A DNA stretch of 64,000 nt, taken from Pandoraea faecigallinarum (GTDB taxonomy: Bacteria > Pseudomonadota > Gammaproteobacteria > Burkholderiales > Burkholderiaceae). Made by a program: the position numbers and the translations under genes. Numbering within the stretch: the first letter of the stretch is position 1; every line of letters begins with the position of its first letter. Below are positions 16,297 through 25,334 of this stretch, piece after piece. The notes beneath the pieces were generated by a model. It was not told where the DNA came from, did no database searches, and saw only the letters and a list, made by a program, of their open reading frames with translations. The stretch covers positions 1,302,001 to 1,366,000 of the forward strand of contig NZ_CP011807.3 of the NCBI RefSeq assembly GCF_001029105.3, written 5' to 3'.

Positions 16297-18267
16297 ATGC
16301 GCACCCACGTTCGCGCGATGACGCCGCACGCGTCTGCTTTTTCACGTCGCCCCCCGGCCAGCGCTGCCCTGACGCCTTTCCCACCGTCTGCGCTGTCTGC
16401 ACCATTTGCACCGCTCGCGCAGACGCCATATCGTCTCGCGCTCGGCGCCGCCTTGCTGGCCGCCTGCGCTTGCAATGCACGAGCCGCCGACGGCGCGCCC
16501 ACCCTCAATACGACCGTCGTCACGGCCTCGCGCACCGAGCAAAAGCTCGTGGACACGCTCGCTTCCACCTCGGTCATCACGCGCGAACAAATCGAGCAAA
16601 GTCAGGCCCAGGATTTGCCGACGCTGCTGCGCGGTCAGGCCGGCGTGGAGATCGCACAGAACGGCGGCTTTGGCGCGTCGGCCAGCATTTTCATGCGCGG
16701 CGCGGCGTCGAACGCATCGCTCGTGCTGATCGACGGCGTGCCCGTCAACTCCGCCACGACCGGCACGACCAACATCGCGCAAATTCCAGTGTCGCAGATC
16801 GACCACATCGAAATCGTGCGCGGCAATGTGTCCGCGCTGTACGGCTCCCAGGCGGTCGGCGGCGTGATCCAGATCTTCACGCGCCACGGCGACGGCGGTC
16901 CGCCCAGAGCCTACGCCGAACTGGGCTACAGCACGAACAACACCACGCAGGCGAACGCCGGTATTGCCGGGTCCTTCGAAGACGGCAAGACGCGCTTCTC
17001 GCTCGACATCTCGCGCTTTCACACCAACGGCATCTCGGCCCAGGACCCGCGCTTCGCGCCCAAGGTCAATCCGAACCGAAATGGCGACGACAACACGAGC
17101 GTCACGGCCACGCTGTCGCGCAAGTTCGGCTCCACGTGGGAAGCCGGCGTACGCCTGTTCCAGAGCGACGGCAGCATCAGCTACGACAACGCATTCGGCA
17201 AGCCCTCCGATCTGAACGACACCGATGCCCGGGTGCGTCAGATATCGGCCTATGCCAAAGGCAAGATCACCGACAAGTGGAGCACGCGCCTTACCGTCAC
17301 GCAGGGCGACGATTACAACTATAACTACCTGAACGGCGCGGGCAACGGCAATTACCATACGTCTAGCCATCAGATCGACTGGGCGAACGAATACGCCTTC
17401 ATGCCGGATCAGAAGTTGATTGCCGGTTACACGCGTCAGGAACAGACGGTCGAGAGCAGCACGAAGTACGACCGCAATAACCGCCATCTCGACTCGTTCT
17501 ACGTCGGCTACGAAGGCGTGATTGCAGACAGACACGAGGTACAGGCGACGGTGCGCCGCGACATGTATTCCGACTTCGGCGGTGCCAACAGCTACTGGGT
17601 CGGCTACGGCTACCGGCTGACCGACCAGTGGAAGCTGATGGCGAACGCGTCCGACGGTTTTCGCGCGCCGACCTTCAACGAACTGTTCTACCCGGGCTTC
17701 GGCAACCCGAATCTGCAACCGGAACGCTCGATCTCGAAAGAACTTGCCGTGCAGTTCTACGACGCGCGCTTCGGTTTGGCGAAGCTTGCGCTGTTTCGCA
17801 CGAACTACACCAATCTGATCCAGTCGCTCACGGTGTACCCGTATACCGCGGCGAACGTGGCAAACGCCCGCGTCGAAGGGCTTGAACTGACGTATCAGGG
17901 CAAGATTCAGTGGACGGGGACGGACGTGCGCGCGTCGTTCACGCGTCAGAATCCGACCGATCTGGACGCCGGCAAGGTCCTTGCCCGTCGCGCCAGGCAG
18001 TACGGCTCGTTCGGCGTGACGCAGTCGCTTTTCGGCAAGTTCAGTGTCGGCGGCGATGTCTTCTATAGCGGCGAGCGTTACGATACGGGAGGCCAGCATC
18101 TTGGCGCCTACGCACTCTTCAACCTTCAGGCACGGTACGACATCGACAAATCCTGGTATGTCTCGGCGCATCTGGACAACGTGTTCAACAAGCAATACCA
18201 GACGGTCTATGGCTACAACACCCTTGGACGCGCAATCTATGTCTCACTCGGCTGGAAGCAGTTCTAA
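16297..18267 (+). CDS. btuB: TonB-dependent vitamin B12 outer-membrane receptor
   Basis: BtuB imports cobalamin across the outer membrane using TonB energy. The mature protein has a TonB box (TTVVTASRTEQ), a plug domain (LRGQAGVEIAQNGGFGASAS, then IEIVRGNVSALYGSQAVGG) and a 22-strand barrel ending aromatic (VSLGWKQF, last residue Phe). The signal region is TPYRLALGAALLAACACNAR then A-ADGAP. The start is uncertain: ATG at 16297 gives 656 residues with an unusually long pre-sequence, ATG 16318 is also in frame, and 16213 would overlap the leader. None has a strong ribosome site. The riboswitch ahead and btuCD behind support a cobalamin substrate. Confidence 0.92.
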   Translation: MRTHVRAMTPHASAFSRRPPASAALTPFPPSALSAPFAPLAQTPYRLALGAALLAACACNARAADGAPTLNTTVVTASRTEQKLVDTLASTSVITREQIEQSQAQDLPTLLRGQAGVEIAQNGGFGASASIFMRGAASNASLVLIDGVPVNSATTGTTNIAQIPVSQIDHIEIVRGNVSALYGSQAVGGVIQIFTRHGDGGPPRAYAELGYSTNNTTQANAGIAGSFEDGKTRFSLDISRFHTNGISAQDPRFAPKVNPNRNGDDNTSVTATLSRKFGSTWEAGVRLFQSDGSISYDNAFGKPSDLNDTDARVRQISAYAKGKITDKWSTRLTVTQGDDYNYNYLNGAGNGNYHTSSHQIDWANEYAFMPDQKLIAGYTRQEQTVESSTKYDRNNRHLDSFYVGYEGVIADRHEVQATVRRDMYSDFGGANSYWVGYGYRLTDQWKLMANASDGFRAPTFNELFYPGFGNPNLQPERSISKELAVQFYDARFGLAKLALFRTNYTNLIQSLTVYPYTAANVANARVEGLELTYQGKIQWTGTDVRASFTRQNPTDLDAGKVLARRARQYGSFGVTQSLFGKFSVGGDVFYSGERYDTGGQHLGAYALFNLQARYDIDKSWYVSAHLDNVFNKQYQTVYGYNTLGRAIYVSLGWKQF

Positions 18268-18336
18268 GCACACGGACGGTGCCCGACGGACATACGTCGC
18301 GCCCGGTGCGGCCGCCCGGGCAAGAGGCGCCGCCGC

Positions 18337-19332
18337 ATGACGCTGCGTCGCGCCTTCGCCATCTGGACGGGGTTGGCCAGCGTTGCGCTGCTCACGCTCA
18401 TCGCGTCGCTCAGGCTGGGGAGCGTGCCGGTTTCGCTGCGCGAGATCGGTGCCATGGCATTGGGGCACGACGTGGGCCTCGCGGGTGACGTGATCTGGCG
18501 TTTGCGTTTGCCGCGCGCGCTGGCGGCATTTGCCTGCGGCGGCCTGCTCGCCGTCGCCGGCACGCTCATGCAGACGTTGCTGCGCAATCCGCTGGCCGAT
18601 CCCTATGTGCTGGGCATCTCCGGCGGTGCGAGTGTCGCGGCGCTTGTCTCGCTCGCACTCATGTTGCCGTTTTTCTGGGTGCAGACGAGCGCCTTTCTCG
18701 GTGCGCTCGCCGCCATCGCTATCGTGATGGGACTCTCGCGCCGCAGTTTCCTGCGTCCCGGCGATCAGGACAGCAGCGCCAAGCTGTTACTCACCGGCGT
18801 GATGATGGCCGCCGGATTCGGCGCGCTCGCCACGCTCATTCTCACGCTTGCCCCCGACGCGAGCCTGCGCGGCATGTTGTTCTGGCTGACCGGCGATCTG
18901 AACGGCGTGGACCGTGCCGCGCTGCCGGTGATCGCGCTCCTCGTGACGCTGCTCATCGTTTGTCCCGTTGCGCACCGGCTGAACGTGCTGCTGCGTGGCG
19001 ACGCCGTCGCCCAGGCCGTCGGTGTGGCCGTCGGACCGTTGCGCATGCGGGTCTATCTGGCGGCGTCGCTCGCGACGGCGGTGGCGGTTACCACGGCGGG
19101 CAGCATCGGTTTCGTGGGGCTCGTCGTGCCGCACATCCTGCGCCTGCGCTTCGGCAACGATCAGCGCATGCTGCTGCCCGCGGCAGCGCTCGGCGGCGGG
19201 GCGTTGCTGATGGTGGCGGACCTGGTGGCGCGCACCGTCATCGCCCCGACGCAACTGCCCGTGGGCGTGATCACGGCGATGATCGGCGTGCCCGTATTCC
19301 TGTGGTTGTTGTCGCACCGGGTGATCCGATGA
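18337..19332 (+). CDS. btuC: Vitamin B12 ABC transporter permease (FecCD family)
   Basis: An inner-membrane permease of 331 residues with about ten hydrophobic helices. Family motifs include LRLPRALAAFACGGLLAVAG, the coupling-region LRNPLADPYVLGISGGASVA, and GSIGFVGLVVPHILRLRFGN near the C-terminus. It lies downstream of btuB and its stop overlaps the btuD start (ATGA). The substrate assignment comes from the riboswitch-controlled operon, since the same fold also serves siderophores and heme. Confidence 0.92.
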   Translation: MTLRRAFAIWTGLASVALLTLIASLRLGSVPVSLREIGAMALGHDVGLAGDVIWRLRLPRALAAFACGGLLAVAGTLMQTLLRNPLADPYVLGISGGASVAALVSLALMLPFFWVQTSAFLGALAAIAIVMGLSRRSFLRPGDQDSSAKLLLTGVMMAAGFGALATLILTLAPDASLRGMLFWLTGDLNGVDRAALPVIALLVTLLIVCPVAHRLNVLLRGDAVAQAVGVAVGPLRMRVYLAASLATAVAVTTAGSIGFVGLVVPHILRLRFGNDQRMLLPAAALGGGALLMVADLVARTVIAPTQLPVGVITAMIGVPVFLWLLSHRVIR

Positions 19333-20240
19333 CAAGGTCCGCAAACCTTTCCGTGAATACCTCCGGCAATACGCCGTCGCCCACGCCGGAATCGGCGCGC
19401 GACCCATTGCTGCAAACGCATGCGCTGACATTGCATGCGGACGAGCGCGTGCTCGTCGATCGGCTCGATCTTGCCGTCGCGCCGGGCGAGTGCTGGTGTC
19501 TTGCCGGACCGAACGGCGCGGGCAAGACGACGCTGCTGGGCACACTCGCGGGCCTGCGTCCCGTCGAGGAAAATCCGGCGCGCGATGCAGCGATTACCGC
19601 AAGCGGTCGTGTGATGATCGGCGGCAAGAGGCTGGCGCAGTGGCGTGCGGCGCCGCTGGCCCGGGTGCGAGCCCTGATGCCGCAACAGACGCGGGATGCC
19701 TTCGGTGCGACGGCCCTCGAAGTGGTGCTGGCCGGTCGTCACCCCTATCTCGCCCAAGGCCGGTGGGGGGCGTGGGAGGCTGACGACGATGTCGCCCTTG
19801 CGCACGCCGCGCTCGCGAAGGTTGGTCTCGAAGACTTCGCGGCGCGCGACGTCATGACCCTGTCGGGCGGTGAACGTCAGCGGGTGTCGCTCGCGGCGGC
19901 GCTCGCGCAGGCCACGCCGTTGCTGCTGCTCGACGAACCCCTGTCGCACCTCGATCTGCATCATCAGATCGACGCCCTCGAACTGCTCGCAGGCCATGCC
20001 GGATCCGGTTGCCAGCGGGATCATGGCAATGGCGCTGCTGTCGTGTTCTCGTGCCACGATCTCAATCTCTCGCGACGCTTCGCCACGCATGCCTTGTTGC
20101 TCGACGGTCGCGGCGGTTGGCGCGCGGGGCCGGTGCGGGAGGTGCTGTCGGCCGAGCATTGCAGCGAGGCATTCGGTTATCCGCTGCGCCTGATTCGCGA
20201 TGGTGAGAACGAGGCTCTAGTGCCCGTGCGACGCTCATGA
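19329..20240 (+). CDS. btuD: Vitamin B12 ABC transporter ATP-binding protein
   Basis: The ATPase of the B12 importer, 303 residues. Walker A is LAGPNGAGKTTLLG, the Q-loop region is ALMPQQTRDAF, the signature is MTLSGGERQRVSLAAAL, and Walker B is PLLLLDEPLSHLDL. The H-loop histidine is in VVFSCHDLNLSRRFA. An unusual short insert (HAGSGCQRDHGNGA) lies between the D-loop and H-loop. The first 28 residues are a low-complexity Ser/Thr/Asn/Pro extension absent from most homologues. Start ATG 19329 overlaps the btuC stop. Confidence 0.93.
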   Translation: MTRSANLSVNTSGNTPSPTPESARDPLLQTHALTLHADERVLVDRLDLAVAPGECWCLAGPNGAGKTTLLGTLAGLRPVEENPARDAAITASGRVMIGGKRLAQWRAAPLARVRALMPQQTRDAFGATALEVVLAGRHPYLAQGRWGAWEADDDVALAHAALAKVGLEDFAARDVMTLSGGERQRVSLAAALAQATPLLLLDEPLSHLDLHHQIDALELLAGHAGSGCQRDHGNGAAVVFSCHDLNLSRRFATHALLLDGRGGWRAGPVREVLSAEHCSEAFGYPLRLIRDGENEALVPVRRS

Positions 20241-20368
20241 CGGCACATGTGACCGCACGCATGATGCCCCTCATGATGGCGCGCCCGAGGCGTGCATGGG
20301 GCGGCGTACACTCACATCCGCGTGCAATGCCGTACCGTGCCGTGCGCCGGGCTTCACCGCCTTCGTCC

Positions 20369-20413
20369 CAGATTCAGTCACAGATTCAGTCACAGATTCA
20401 GCCATCGATTCAG
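20369..20413 (+). repeat. 12-bp tandem repeat upstream of cobT
   Basis: The unit CAGATTCAGTCA occurs twice exactly, then as CAGATTCAGCCA, then as a partial TCGATTCAG, ending 12 bases before the cobT ATG. It lies in the 184-base gap between btuD and cobT. No function is evident. Confidence 0.8.
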
Positions 20414-20424
20414 GACGTTCCCGA

Positions 20425-21534
20425 ATGACCGCTTTCCCCCCGTTGCTGGCAGAACTCTTCGACATCCGCTCGCCGTCGACGGCGATGGATGCCGCGCTCG
20501 CGCACGCCATCGACAGCAAGACGAAACCGCCCGGCAGCCTCGGCGCACTGGAGCGCGTGGCGCATCGTATCGGCCGCATTCAGCAGAGCACGATGCCCGA
20601 ACTCACACGGGCGGCCATGCTCGTATTCGCGGGCGATCATGGCATTGTGGCCGAGGGCGTGAGCCCGTATCCGCAGGCCGTCACGGCCCAGATGGTGCTC
20701 AATTTCCTGCGCGGCGGTGCGGCCATCAATGTCTTTTGCCGTGCCAACGGAATCGAGATGGAAGTTATCAACGCCGGTGTGGCGTGGGACTTTCCGCCTC
20801 ACGCTTCGCTCGTCGATATACCGGTCGCGCGCGGGACCCGAAACTTCCTCGAAGCGCCCGCCATGACCCGTGAGCAACTGGAGGCGGCGCTCACGGCCGG
20901 CGCGGCGCGCGTGGTGACGCATGCCTCGCGCGGCACGCGCATGATCGGCTTCGGAGAAATGGGCATTGGCAACACATCGTCGGCGGCGTGTCTTATGCAG
21001 CGTCTGACGGGGCTGCCACTGTCCGTGTGTGTGGGGCGTGGCACCGGGGTCGACGACGCCGGGCTGGCCCGCAAGACCGCCATCCTCGAACGCGCGCTGG
21101 CCGCGCATCCGTCCGGCGGCGGCTCGCCTGCGGGAGGCGACGCGCCGCACGCGCCCGATGCACTGGACACGCTTGCGACCTTCGGCGGCTTCGAGATCGC
21201 GATGATGACGGGCGCCTACCTTGCCGCTGCAAAGCTCGGACTCGTGATCGTGGTGGACGGCTTCATCAGCACGGCGGCCCTGTTGGTGGCATCGCGCGTG
21301 TCGCCCGCGGTACTCGACTACTGCGTGTTCGCGCATGCGTCCGGCGAAGCCGGGCATCGCGCAATGCTCGACTCGCTCGGTGCCGAGCCGATCCTGCAAC
21401 TGGGACTGCGTCTGGGCGAAGGCACGGGCGCGGCGCTGGCAATGCCGCTGATCCAGGCCGCCGCCGCATTCCTGCGCGAGATGGCGACATTCGAGGGCGC
21501 GGGCGTGAGCGATCGCGGGGCGGCAGGCGCATGA
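20425..21534 (+). CDS. cobT: Nicotinate-nucleotide--dimethylbenzimidazole phosphoribosyltransferase
   Basis: CobT makes alpha-ribazole 5'-phosphate, the lower ligand precursor of cobalamin. Family signatures are DSKTKPPGSLGALERVAHRI, VFAGDHGIVAEGVSPYPQAV, FGEMGIGNTSSAACL (phosphate loop) and GVDDAGLARKTAILERAL. The catalytic glutamate is expected in the C-terminal LGLRLGEGTGAALAMPL. At 369 residues it is slightly long because of a Gly/Pro-rich insert (HPSGGGSPAGGDAPHAPDA). The ATG at 20425 aligns with known N-termini; a longer frame from 20296 would translate the tandem repeats and is unlikely. It overlaps cobS by ATGA. Confidence 0.95.
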   Translation: MTAFPPLLAELFDIRSPSTAMDAALAHAIDSKTKPPGSLGALERVAHRIGRIQQSTMPELTRAAMLVFAGDHGIVAEGVSPYPQAVTAQMVLNFLRGGAAINVFCRANGIEMEVINAGVAWDFPPHASLVDIPVARGTRNFLEAPAMTREQLEAALTAGAARVVTHASRGTRMIGFGEMGIGNTSSAACLMQRLTGLPLSVCVGRGTGVDDAGLARKTAILERALAAHPSGGGSPAGGDAPHAPDALDTLATFGGFEIAMMTGAYLAAAKLGLVIVVDGFISTAALLVASRVSPAVLDYCVFAHASGEAGHRAMLDSLGAEPILQLGLRLGEGTGAALAMPLIQAAAAFLREMATFEGAGVSDRGAAGA

Positions 21535-22451
21535 CGACGTCCGTCCCGGAGCCTTCGCACGACGCTGCGCGCGACACGCGTGACACCCGTGACACGCGTG
21601 ATGACACGCGCGATCTCGTCGCGACCGATTGTCCCGCGCCATCGCCGGGAGCATGGGAAACCCCCGAGGCATGCGAGGCATCTCTGTGCGGGTGCCGCGG
21701 GCAACTGCGGCTTTTTCTGACCGCGCTCGGCTACTTCACGCGCGTGCCGATCCCGCAATGGGTGGGCTACTCCCCGGCGCAACTCAATGCCGCGACGCGT
21801 TTCTTCCCGCTCGTCGGTGTTTTCGTCGGCGCGCTGGTCGCTTTGTTGACGCTCGCCATGAGCCACGTCTGGTCGCCGCCTCTCGCGATTGCGCTGGGTC
21901 TCGGCGTGAGCGTGCTGCTCACGGGCGCATTTCACGAAGACGGGCTGGCCGATTCGGTCGATGCGCTCGGCGGTGCATTCGAGCGTGAGCGCGTGCTGGA
22001 GATCATGCACGATTCGCGCATCGGCACCTACGGCGCCGTCGCCTTATGGCTGGCGTTGGCGATCAAGTGGCAGGCGCTTGTCGACATTCAGGCGTCGCAT
22101 GGATGGGGAGGCTTCGCTGTCGTCCTCATCGGCGCGCACGCCGCGAGCCGCAGCATGGCCATCAGTTTGCTGCGCGCGCTCGATTACGTTCGCTCGCAAG
22201 GCAAGGCCAAGCCGGTCGCACAGCGTCTGGGTCTTCCCGGTTTGCTGTTCGGCGTGGCATGCAGCGTACCGTGGTGGGTGTGGCCCGACTGGCGCGCGGG
22301 CGTGACGGGGGCTGTCGTGCTGATGGCGTTGCGCGCGGGGTTCATCCGCTATCTGCGCCGCCGGCTGGGTGGCTACACCGGCGACACGCTTGGTTTCGCA
22401 CAGCAACTCGCCGAACTCGCGCTGTATCTGACGGTGTGCGCATGGACCTGA
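21531..22451 (+). CDS. cobS: Adenosylcobinamide-GDP ribazoletransferase (cobalamin synthase)
   Basis: CobS joins adenosylcobinamide-GDP with alpha-ribazole or its phosphate, the last assembly step, in the inner membrane. Of 306 residues the first 55 or so are a low-complexity extension rich in Asp, Thr and Arg (RDTRDTRDTRDDTRD), coded by a short tandem repeat. The enzyme proper starts at LRLFLTALGYFTRVPIPQW and includes TGAFHEDGLADSVDALGGAF and MHDSRIGTYGAVAL, which are metal and substrate motifs, plus several membrane helices. It starts in the cobT stop and overlaps cobC by 10 bases. Confidence 0.94.
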   Translation: MTTSVPEPSHDAARDTRDTRDTRDDTRDLVATDCPAPSPGAWETPEACEASLCGCRGQLRLFLTALGYFTRVPIPQWVGYSPAQLNAATRFFPLVGVFVGALVALLTLAMSHVWSPPLAIALGLGVSVLLTGAFHEDGLADSVDALGGAFERERVLEIMHDSRIGTYGAVALWLALAIKWQALVDIQASHGWGGFAVVLIGAHAASRSMAISLLRALDYVRSQGKAKPVAQRLGLPGLLFGVACSVPWWVWPDWRAGVTGAVVLMALRAGFIRYLRRRLGGYTGDTLGFAQQLAELALYLTVCAWT

Positions 22452-23044
22452 TCCTGATGCGTCACCCGCGACCGGATGTGCCCGGCAACGTCTGTTACGG
22501 CAGGGCCGACGTGTTGCCCAAGGAGGACACGCTGGAGGCGGCGACGCGGCAAATGTGTTCGCGCGTGCTCGCGACCCTGAGCGGCGCGCGTCGCCCGGTC
22601 GCGATCCATACCAGTGCGCTGCTGCGGGCACAACGGGCGGCCGAGCGTATGGCGTTCGAATTTCAAGTGCCACTGCTCGTGGACGAACGTCTCGCGGAAA
22701 TGAATTTCGGCGCATGGGAAATGCGTTGCTGGGACGATATCGCGCGCGACGATCTGGATGCCTGGGCGCAGGATGTCTGCGGGTTTTCACCGCCCGGTGG
22801 CGAGTCCGCGCGCGAAGTCGTGTTGCGAATGAACGCGTGGGCGAGAGCGCTTCGCTCGCGGGTGTCGAGCGCCAGCGAGGTCCATGTCGCGATCGCCCAT
22901 GCCGGACCGATCCGTTTGCACACGGCGACGGCCCTGGGCCTGCCGACGACGACATGTCTGACGTGGCCACTCGAATTCGGCCACCTCTGCCATCTTCATG
23001 TCGCCGATGACGGCCGGGCGCGCCTGATTCGCTGGAATGCCTAG
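22442..23044 (+). CDS. cobC: Alpha-ribazole-5'-phosphate phosphatase (histidine phosphatase family)
   Basis: A 200-residue histidine phosphatase that dephosphorylates alpha-ribazole phosphate or adenosylcobalamin phosphate. The phosphohistidine motif reads LMRHPRPDV, with Pro in place of the common Gly of RHG, as in several proteobacterial CobC proteins. Other conserved parts are CYGRADVLPKED, SALLRAQRAAERMA, LAEMNFGAWEMRCWDDI and the second histidine in VAIAHAGPIRLH. The start overlaps cobS, so it is the last gene of the riboswitch operon. The next gene, btuF, is convergent. Confidence 0.9.
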   Translation: MDLILMRHPRPDVPGNVCYGRADVLPKEDTLEAATRQMCSRVLATLSGARRPVAIHTSALLRAQRAAERMAFEFQVPLLVDERLAEMNFGAWEMRCWDDIARDDLDAWAQDVCGFSPPGGESAREVVLRMNAWARALRSRVSSASEVHVAIAHAGPIRLHTATALGLPTTTCLTWPLEFGHLCHLHVADDGRARLIRWNA

Positions 23045-23079
23045 CGTGTGACACGCTGGCCCGGCCGCACTCGCCACGC

Positions 23080-24027
23080 TCACTTCGCCGTCGTCGGACG
23101 CCGCGAGCGCGCCAGGTCGAGGTCTTCGCAAAGGGTGCGCGCGCCCTCCAGAATGCGCGGGCTGGGGCGGTTGATGAGATCGCCGTCGATACCGAACAGG
23201 TTGTTGCGGGCCACCGCGGGCAACTGCGGCCATTGGCGCCAGTTGTCGAGCGTGGCGAGCGGCTTGTCGGACTTCGTTGCCCCCTGCGTGGCGGTGAACA
23301 TCGCTTCGGGCGCTTTCGCGAGCACGGCTTCGATGGATACGCGCGGCACGAGCGGTGTCTCGTTGGCGAACACGTTCACGCCGCCGCACAGCCGGATCAC
23401 GTCGCTCACCATATGCGTGCCGTTCAGCGTCATGAGCGGTTGCGCCCAGACCTGATAGAAGACCGGCACGGGGGCGCGCGAGGCGTATTGTATGCGCAGC
23501 GCTTCGTAGCGGGCGCGAAAAGCGTCGGCCGAGGCCTGCGCCTTCGCAGGCGTGCCCATCAACGTGCCGAGCGTTTCGATGGCCGAAGGCAAGTCGGTCA
23601 GATGCTTCGGTTCCGAGTAGAACACCGGCAATTTCAGCTGACGCAGCGCTTCGACCTGACGCTGCGAGTTGCCGTGCATCCATACGACGAGCACATCCGG
23701 CTTGAGTGCAAGAATGCGTTCGAGATCGAGCGCGCCGTTGTCACCCACTTGCGGCAGGCGCTGCGCGGCCTGCGGATAGTCCGAATACTTGACCACGCCC
23801 ACGACCTTGTCGCCCGCGCCAGCGGCAAACAGCAGCTCCGTCGCATGCGGAGCCAGACTCACCACGCGTTGGGCCGGGGCGGGCAGGGTGACGGTCGCAC
23901 CGGTGTCGTCCTTGACCGTAACGCTCGCATGCGAGAACGAGGCAGAGGCGGCGAACGCGATGGCGCACGCGACGGCAAACGCTGGGGAGAGGGAGAGGGC
24001 AAAGCGACGATGCTGACGAGGGATCAT
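23080..24027 (-). CDS. btuF: Cobalamin-binding periplasmic protein
   Basis: The substrate-binding protein of the BtuCDF importer, 315 residues with a cleavable signal peptide (core AFAVACAIAFAASASFSHA, then SVTVKDD). The fold is the class III, helical-backbone binding protein: VVSLAPHATELLFAAGAGDK, VGVVKYSDYPQAAQRLPQVG and LALKPDVLVVWMHGNS are typical. It lies on the opposite strand to btuBCD, convergent with cobC and 35 bases away, so it is not under the btuB riboswitch. No second riboswitch is visible in the 385 bases upstream of it. Confidence 0.92.
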   Translation of the reverse strand: MIPRQHRRFALSLSPAFAVACAIAFAASASFSHASVTVKDDTGATVTLPAPAQRVVSLAPHATELLFAAGAGDKVVGVVKYSDYPQAAQRLPQVGDNGALDLERILALKPDVLVVWMHGNSQRQVEALRQLKLPVFYSEPKHLTDLPSAIETLGTLMGTPAKAQASADAFRARYEALRIQYASRAPVPVFYQVWAQPLMTLNGTHMVSDVIRLCGGVNVFANETPLVPRVSIEAVLAKAPEAMFTATQGATKSDKPLATLDNWRQWPQLPAVARNNLFGIDGDLINRPSPRILEGARTLCEDLDLARSRRPTTAK

Positions 24028-24412
24028 GACCGGAACGATGGGTGACGAACCTGCAAGGCGGTGTAAGGCGTCGTAGGAGATACCGGCGGCCTGGGGGCTT
24101 GTGGACGGCGAATTGCGTCGGATATTCGAGACAATTCACAACGTGCGACGATTACCGCCACGAACGCGCCATTTTCGGCGGGTTATCGCGTAACGACAAG
24201 CGTTTGCCGCGCAAGGCATCGAACCGATGTCACGCGACGGCTGTCGAACGGTGCGTGACGCTGGCGTTCCGATGGCCGCGCCCTCGATATGTGCGGGATC
24301 GCGCCACTGGCGCGGGTGCCGGGCAGCGAAACGATGGCGGTGAGAGACGGAACGCAAGCGCGGAAAGCATACGCAATGGATCTGGCGTACGAAGCCTGAA
24401 GGAGTTCGAGTG
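24028..24412. other. Divergent spacer between btuF and a small lipoprotein gene
   Basis: This 385-base stretch carries the 5' control regions of btuF (minus) and the small lipoprotein (plus). I see no coding sequence, no second B12 box and no strong inverted repeat in it. Confidence 0.5.
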
Positions 24413-24580
24413 GTGAAACGAAATATTGCTGTCGTCGGCGCATTGGCGCTTGCACTGGTCACGTTGCTGGGGGCGTGCGCTGCTCCGGGCGGGGGAAATG
24501 GGCCGGGTGCGAGCACCGGCGGCACCGGCAAGGTCGAGGCCTACGGTGTGATCGACGGGGGTGTGAGGGTGGTCAGATAA
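24413..24580 (+). CDS. Small lipoprotein, function unknown
   Basis: A 55-residue protein starting at GTG, with AGGAG 8 bases upstream; an adjacent GTG at 24410 is the alternative start. It has a lipoprotein signal (VKRNIAVVGALALALVTLLG then AC), a Gly-rich spacer and a short end VEAYGVIDGGVRVVR. The end resembles the first strand of Burkholderiales porins (YGVIDAG), which may be chance. Lipidated at the Cys, it would sit in the outer or inner membrane. I do not recognise a family. It is too short for most gene finders. Confidence 0.7.
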   Translation: MKRNIAVVGALALALVTLLGACAAPGGGNGPGASTGGTGKVEAYGVIDGGVRVVR

Positions 24581-24624
24581 GCCGCATCGTCCAAAGCTGC
24601 ATCGTCCGGAGCGACGTGCAAAAA

Positions 24625-24667
24625 CCACCACGCCCCCTGCCTCGCGAAAGTTCAGGGGGCGTGGTGT
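24625..24667. terminator. Strong terminator between two convergent small lipoprotein genes
   Basis: A 13-bp perfect stem (ACCACGCCCCCTG / CAGGGGGCGTGGT) is followed on the minus strand by GGTTTTTG. It ends the minus-strand lipoprotein gene at 24794 and can serve the plus-strand one too. Confidence 0.8.
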
Positions 24668-24793
24668 CGTGCGGCGTGCCGAACGTAAGTGGAACGTTAC
24701 TGGAACGTTACCGGAGCATGACAGCGGCACTTGACGGACCGCACCGTAGCACCGGACCGGAACCCGGGCCAGCGTGCGGCCAGCCGGTCCGGG

Positions 24794-25021
24794 TCAGTTC
24801 GAGGCCGGTGCCGGAGCCGCAGCACCGGCGTCCGATGCCGGGGCGCTCATGGCGGCACCTGCATCGCTGGCCGGCGCCGAGTTATCTGCCGGAGCAGCGG
24901 CCGGAGCCGATGCCGTCGTGTCGGCACCCGGAGCGGCCGATTGGTCTTCCTTTTTCGAGCAACCCACCGTCACGATGGTGGCGGTCAGAAGCGTGGCGAG
25001 CAACAGCGGCAGTTTTTTCAT
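24794..25021 (-). CDS. Small Ala/Pro-rich lipoprotein, function unknown
   Basis: A 75-residue lipoprotein: MKKLPLLLATLLTATIVTVG then the lipidated Cys, SKKEDQS, and a mature part made almost wholly of Ala, Pro, Ser, Asp and Gly. The segment SAPASDAG occurs twice, coded by imperfect tandem repeats. AAAAGGACG precedes the ATG. Such proteins are common in Burkholderiales envelopes and have no known role. A strong terminator follows. Confidence 0.8.
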   Translation of the reverse strand: MKKLPLLLATLLTATIVTVGCSKKEDQSAAPGADTTASAPAAAPADNSAPASDAGAAMSAPASDAGAAAPAPASN

Positions 25022-25334
25022 TTGGTCGTCCTTTTAATTGGGGAAAGCCCTTGCGAAAGAACCTTCAGTCTAGCGGCGCCCTTCGGCGATGACTGTGTGC
25101 ATTTGTTGCAGAAATGCTTCAATTTGTAACGAAAACGGCGGGATCGCCCGTCTTCTAATGCCGCGTAAGCGATACGGGCACGTTAAGTCGGAGCGCTCCG
25201 ACGGGCGTACGCGCACCCCCCGCCGCATCCGTTTTGAAGCATAACGAAAAAATTGGATGGCAGCGTTCTTCAGCAGTTCCCGAAAAGTGCGTTCGGGAAG
25301 AAATCCGGGGCCCCGGTAGAGAGCAACGGGACCG
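25022..25334. other. Spacer with a perfect 16-bp palindrome
   Basis: The 313 bases between the small lipoprotein and cobD hold no gene I can support. At 25187-25202 is the perfect palindrome GTCGGAGCGCTCCGAC. Without a T-run it is more like an operator or an mRNA hairpin than an intrinsic terminator. Confidence 0.45.

Noticed and set aside
24028..24412. Searched for a second cobalamin riboswitch before btuF
   Set aside because: No GCCACTG box or CCCGCAACGG-type core is present on the minus strand.
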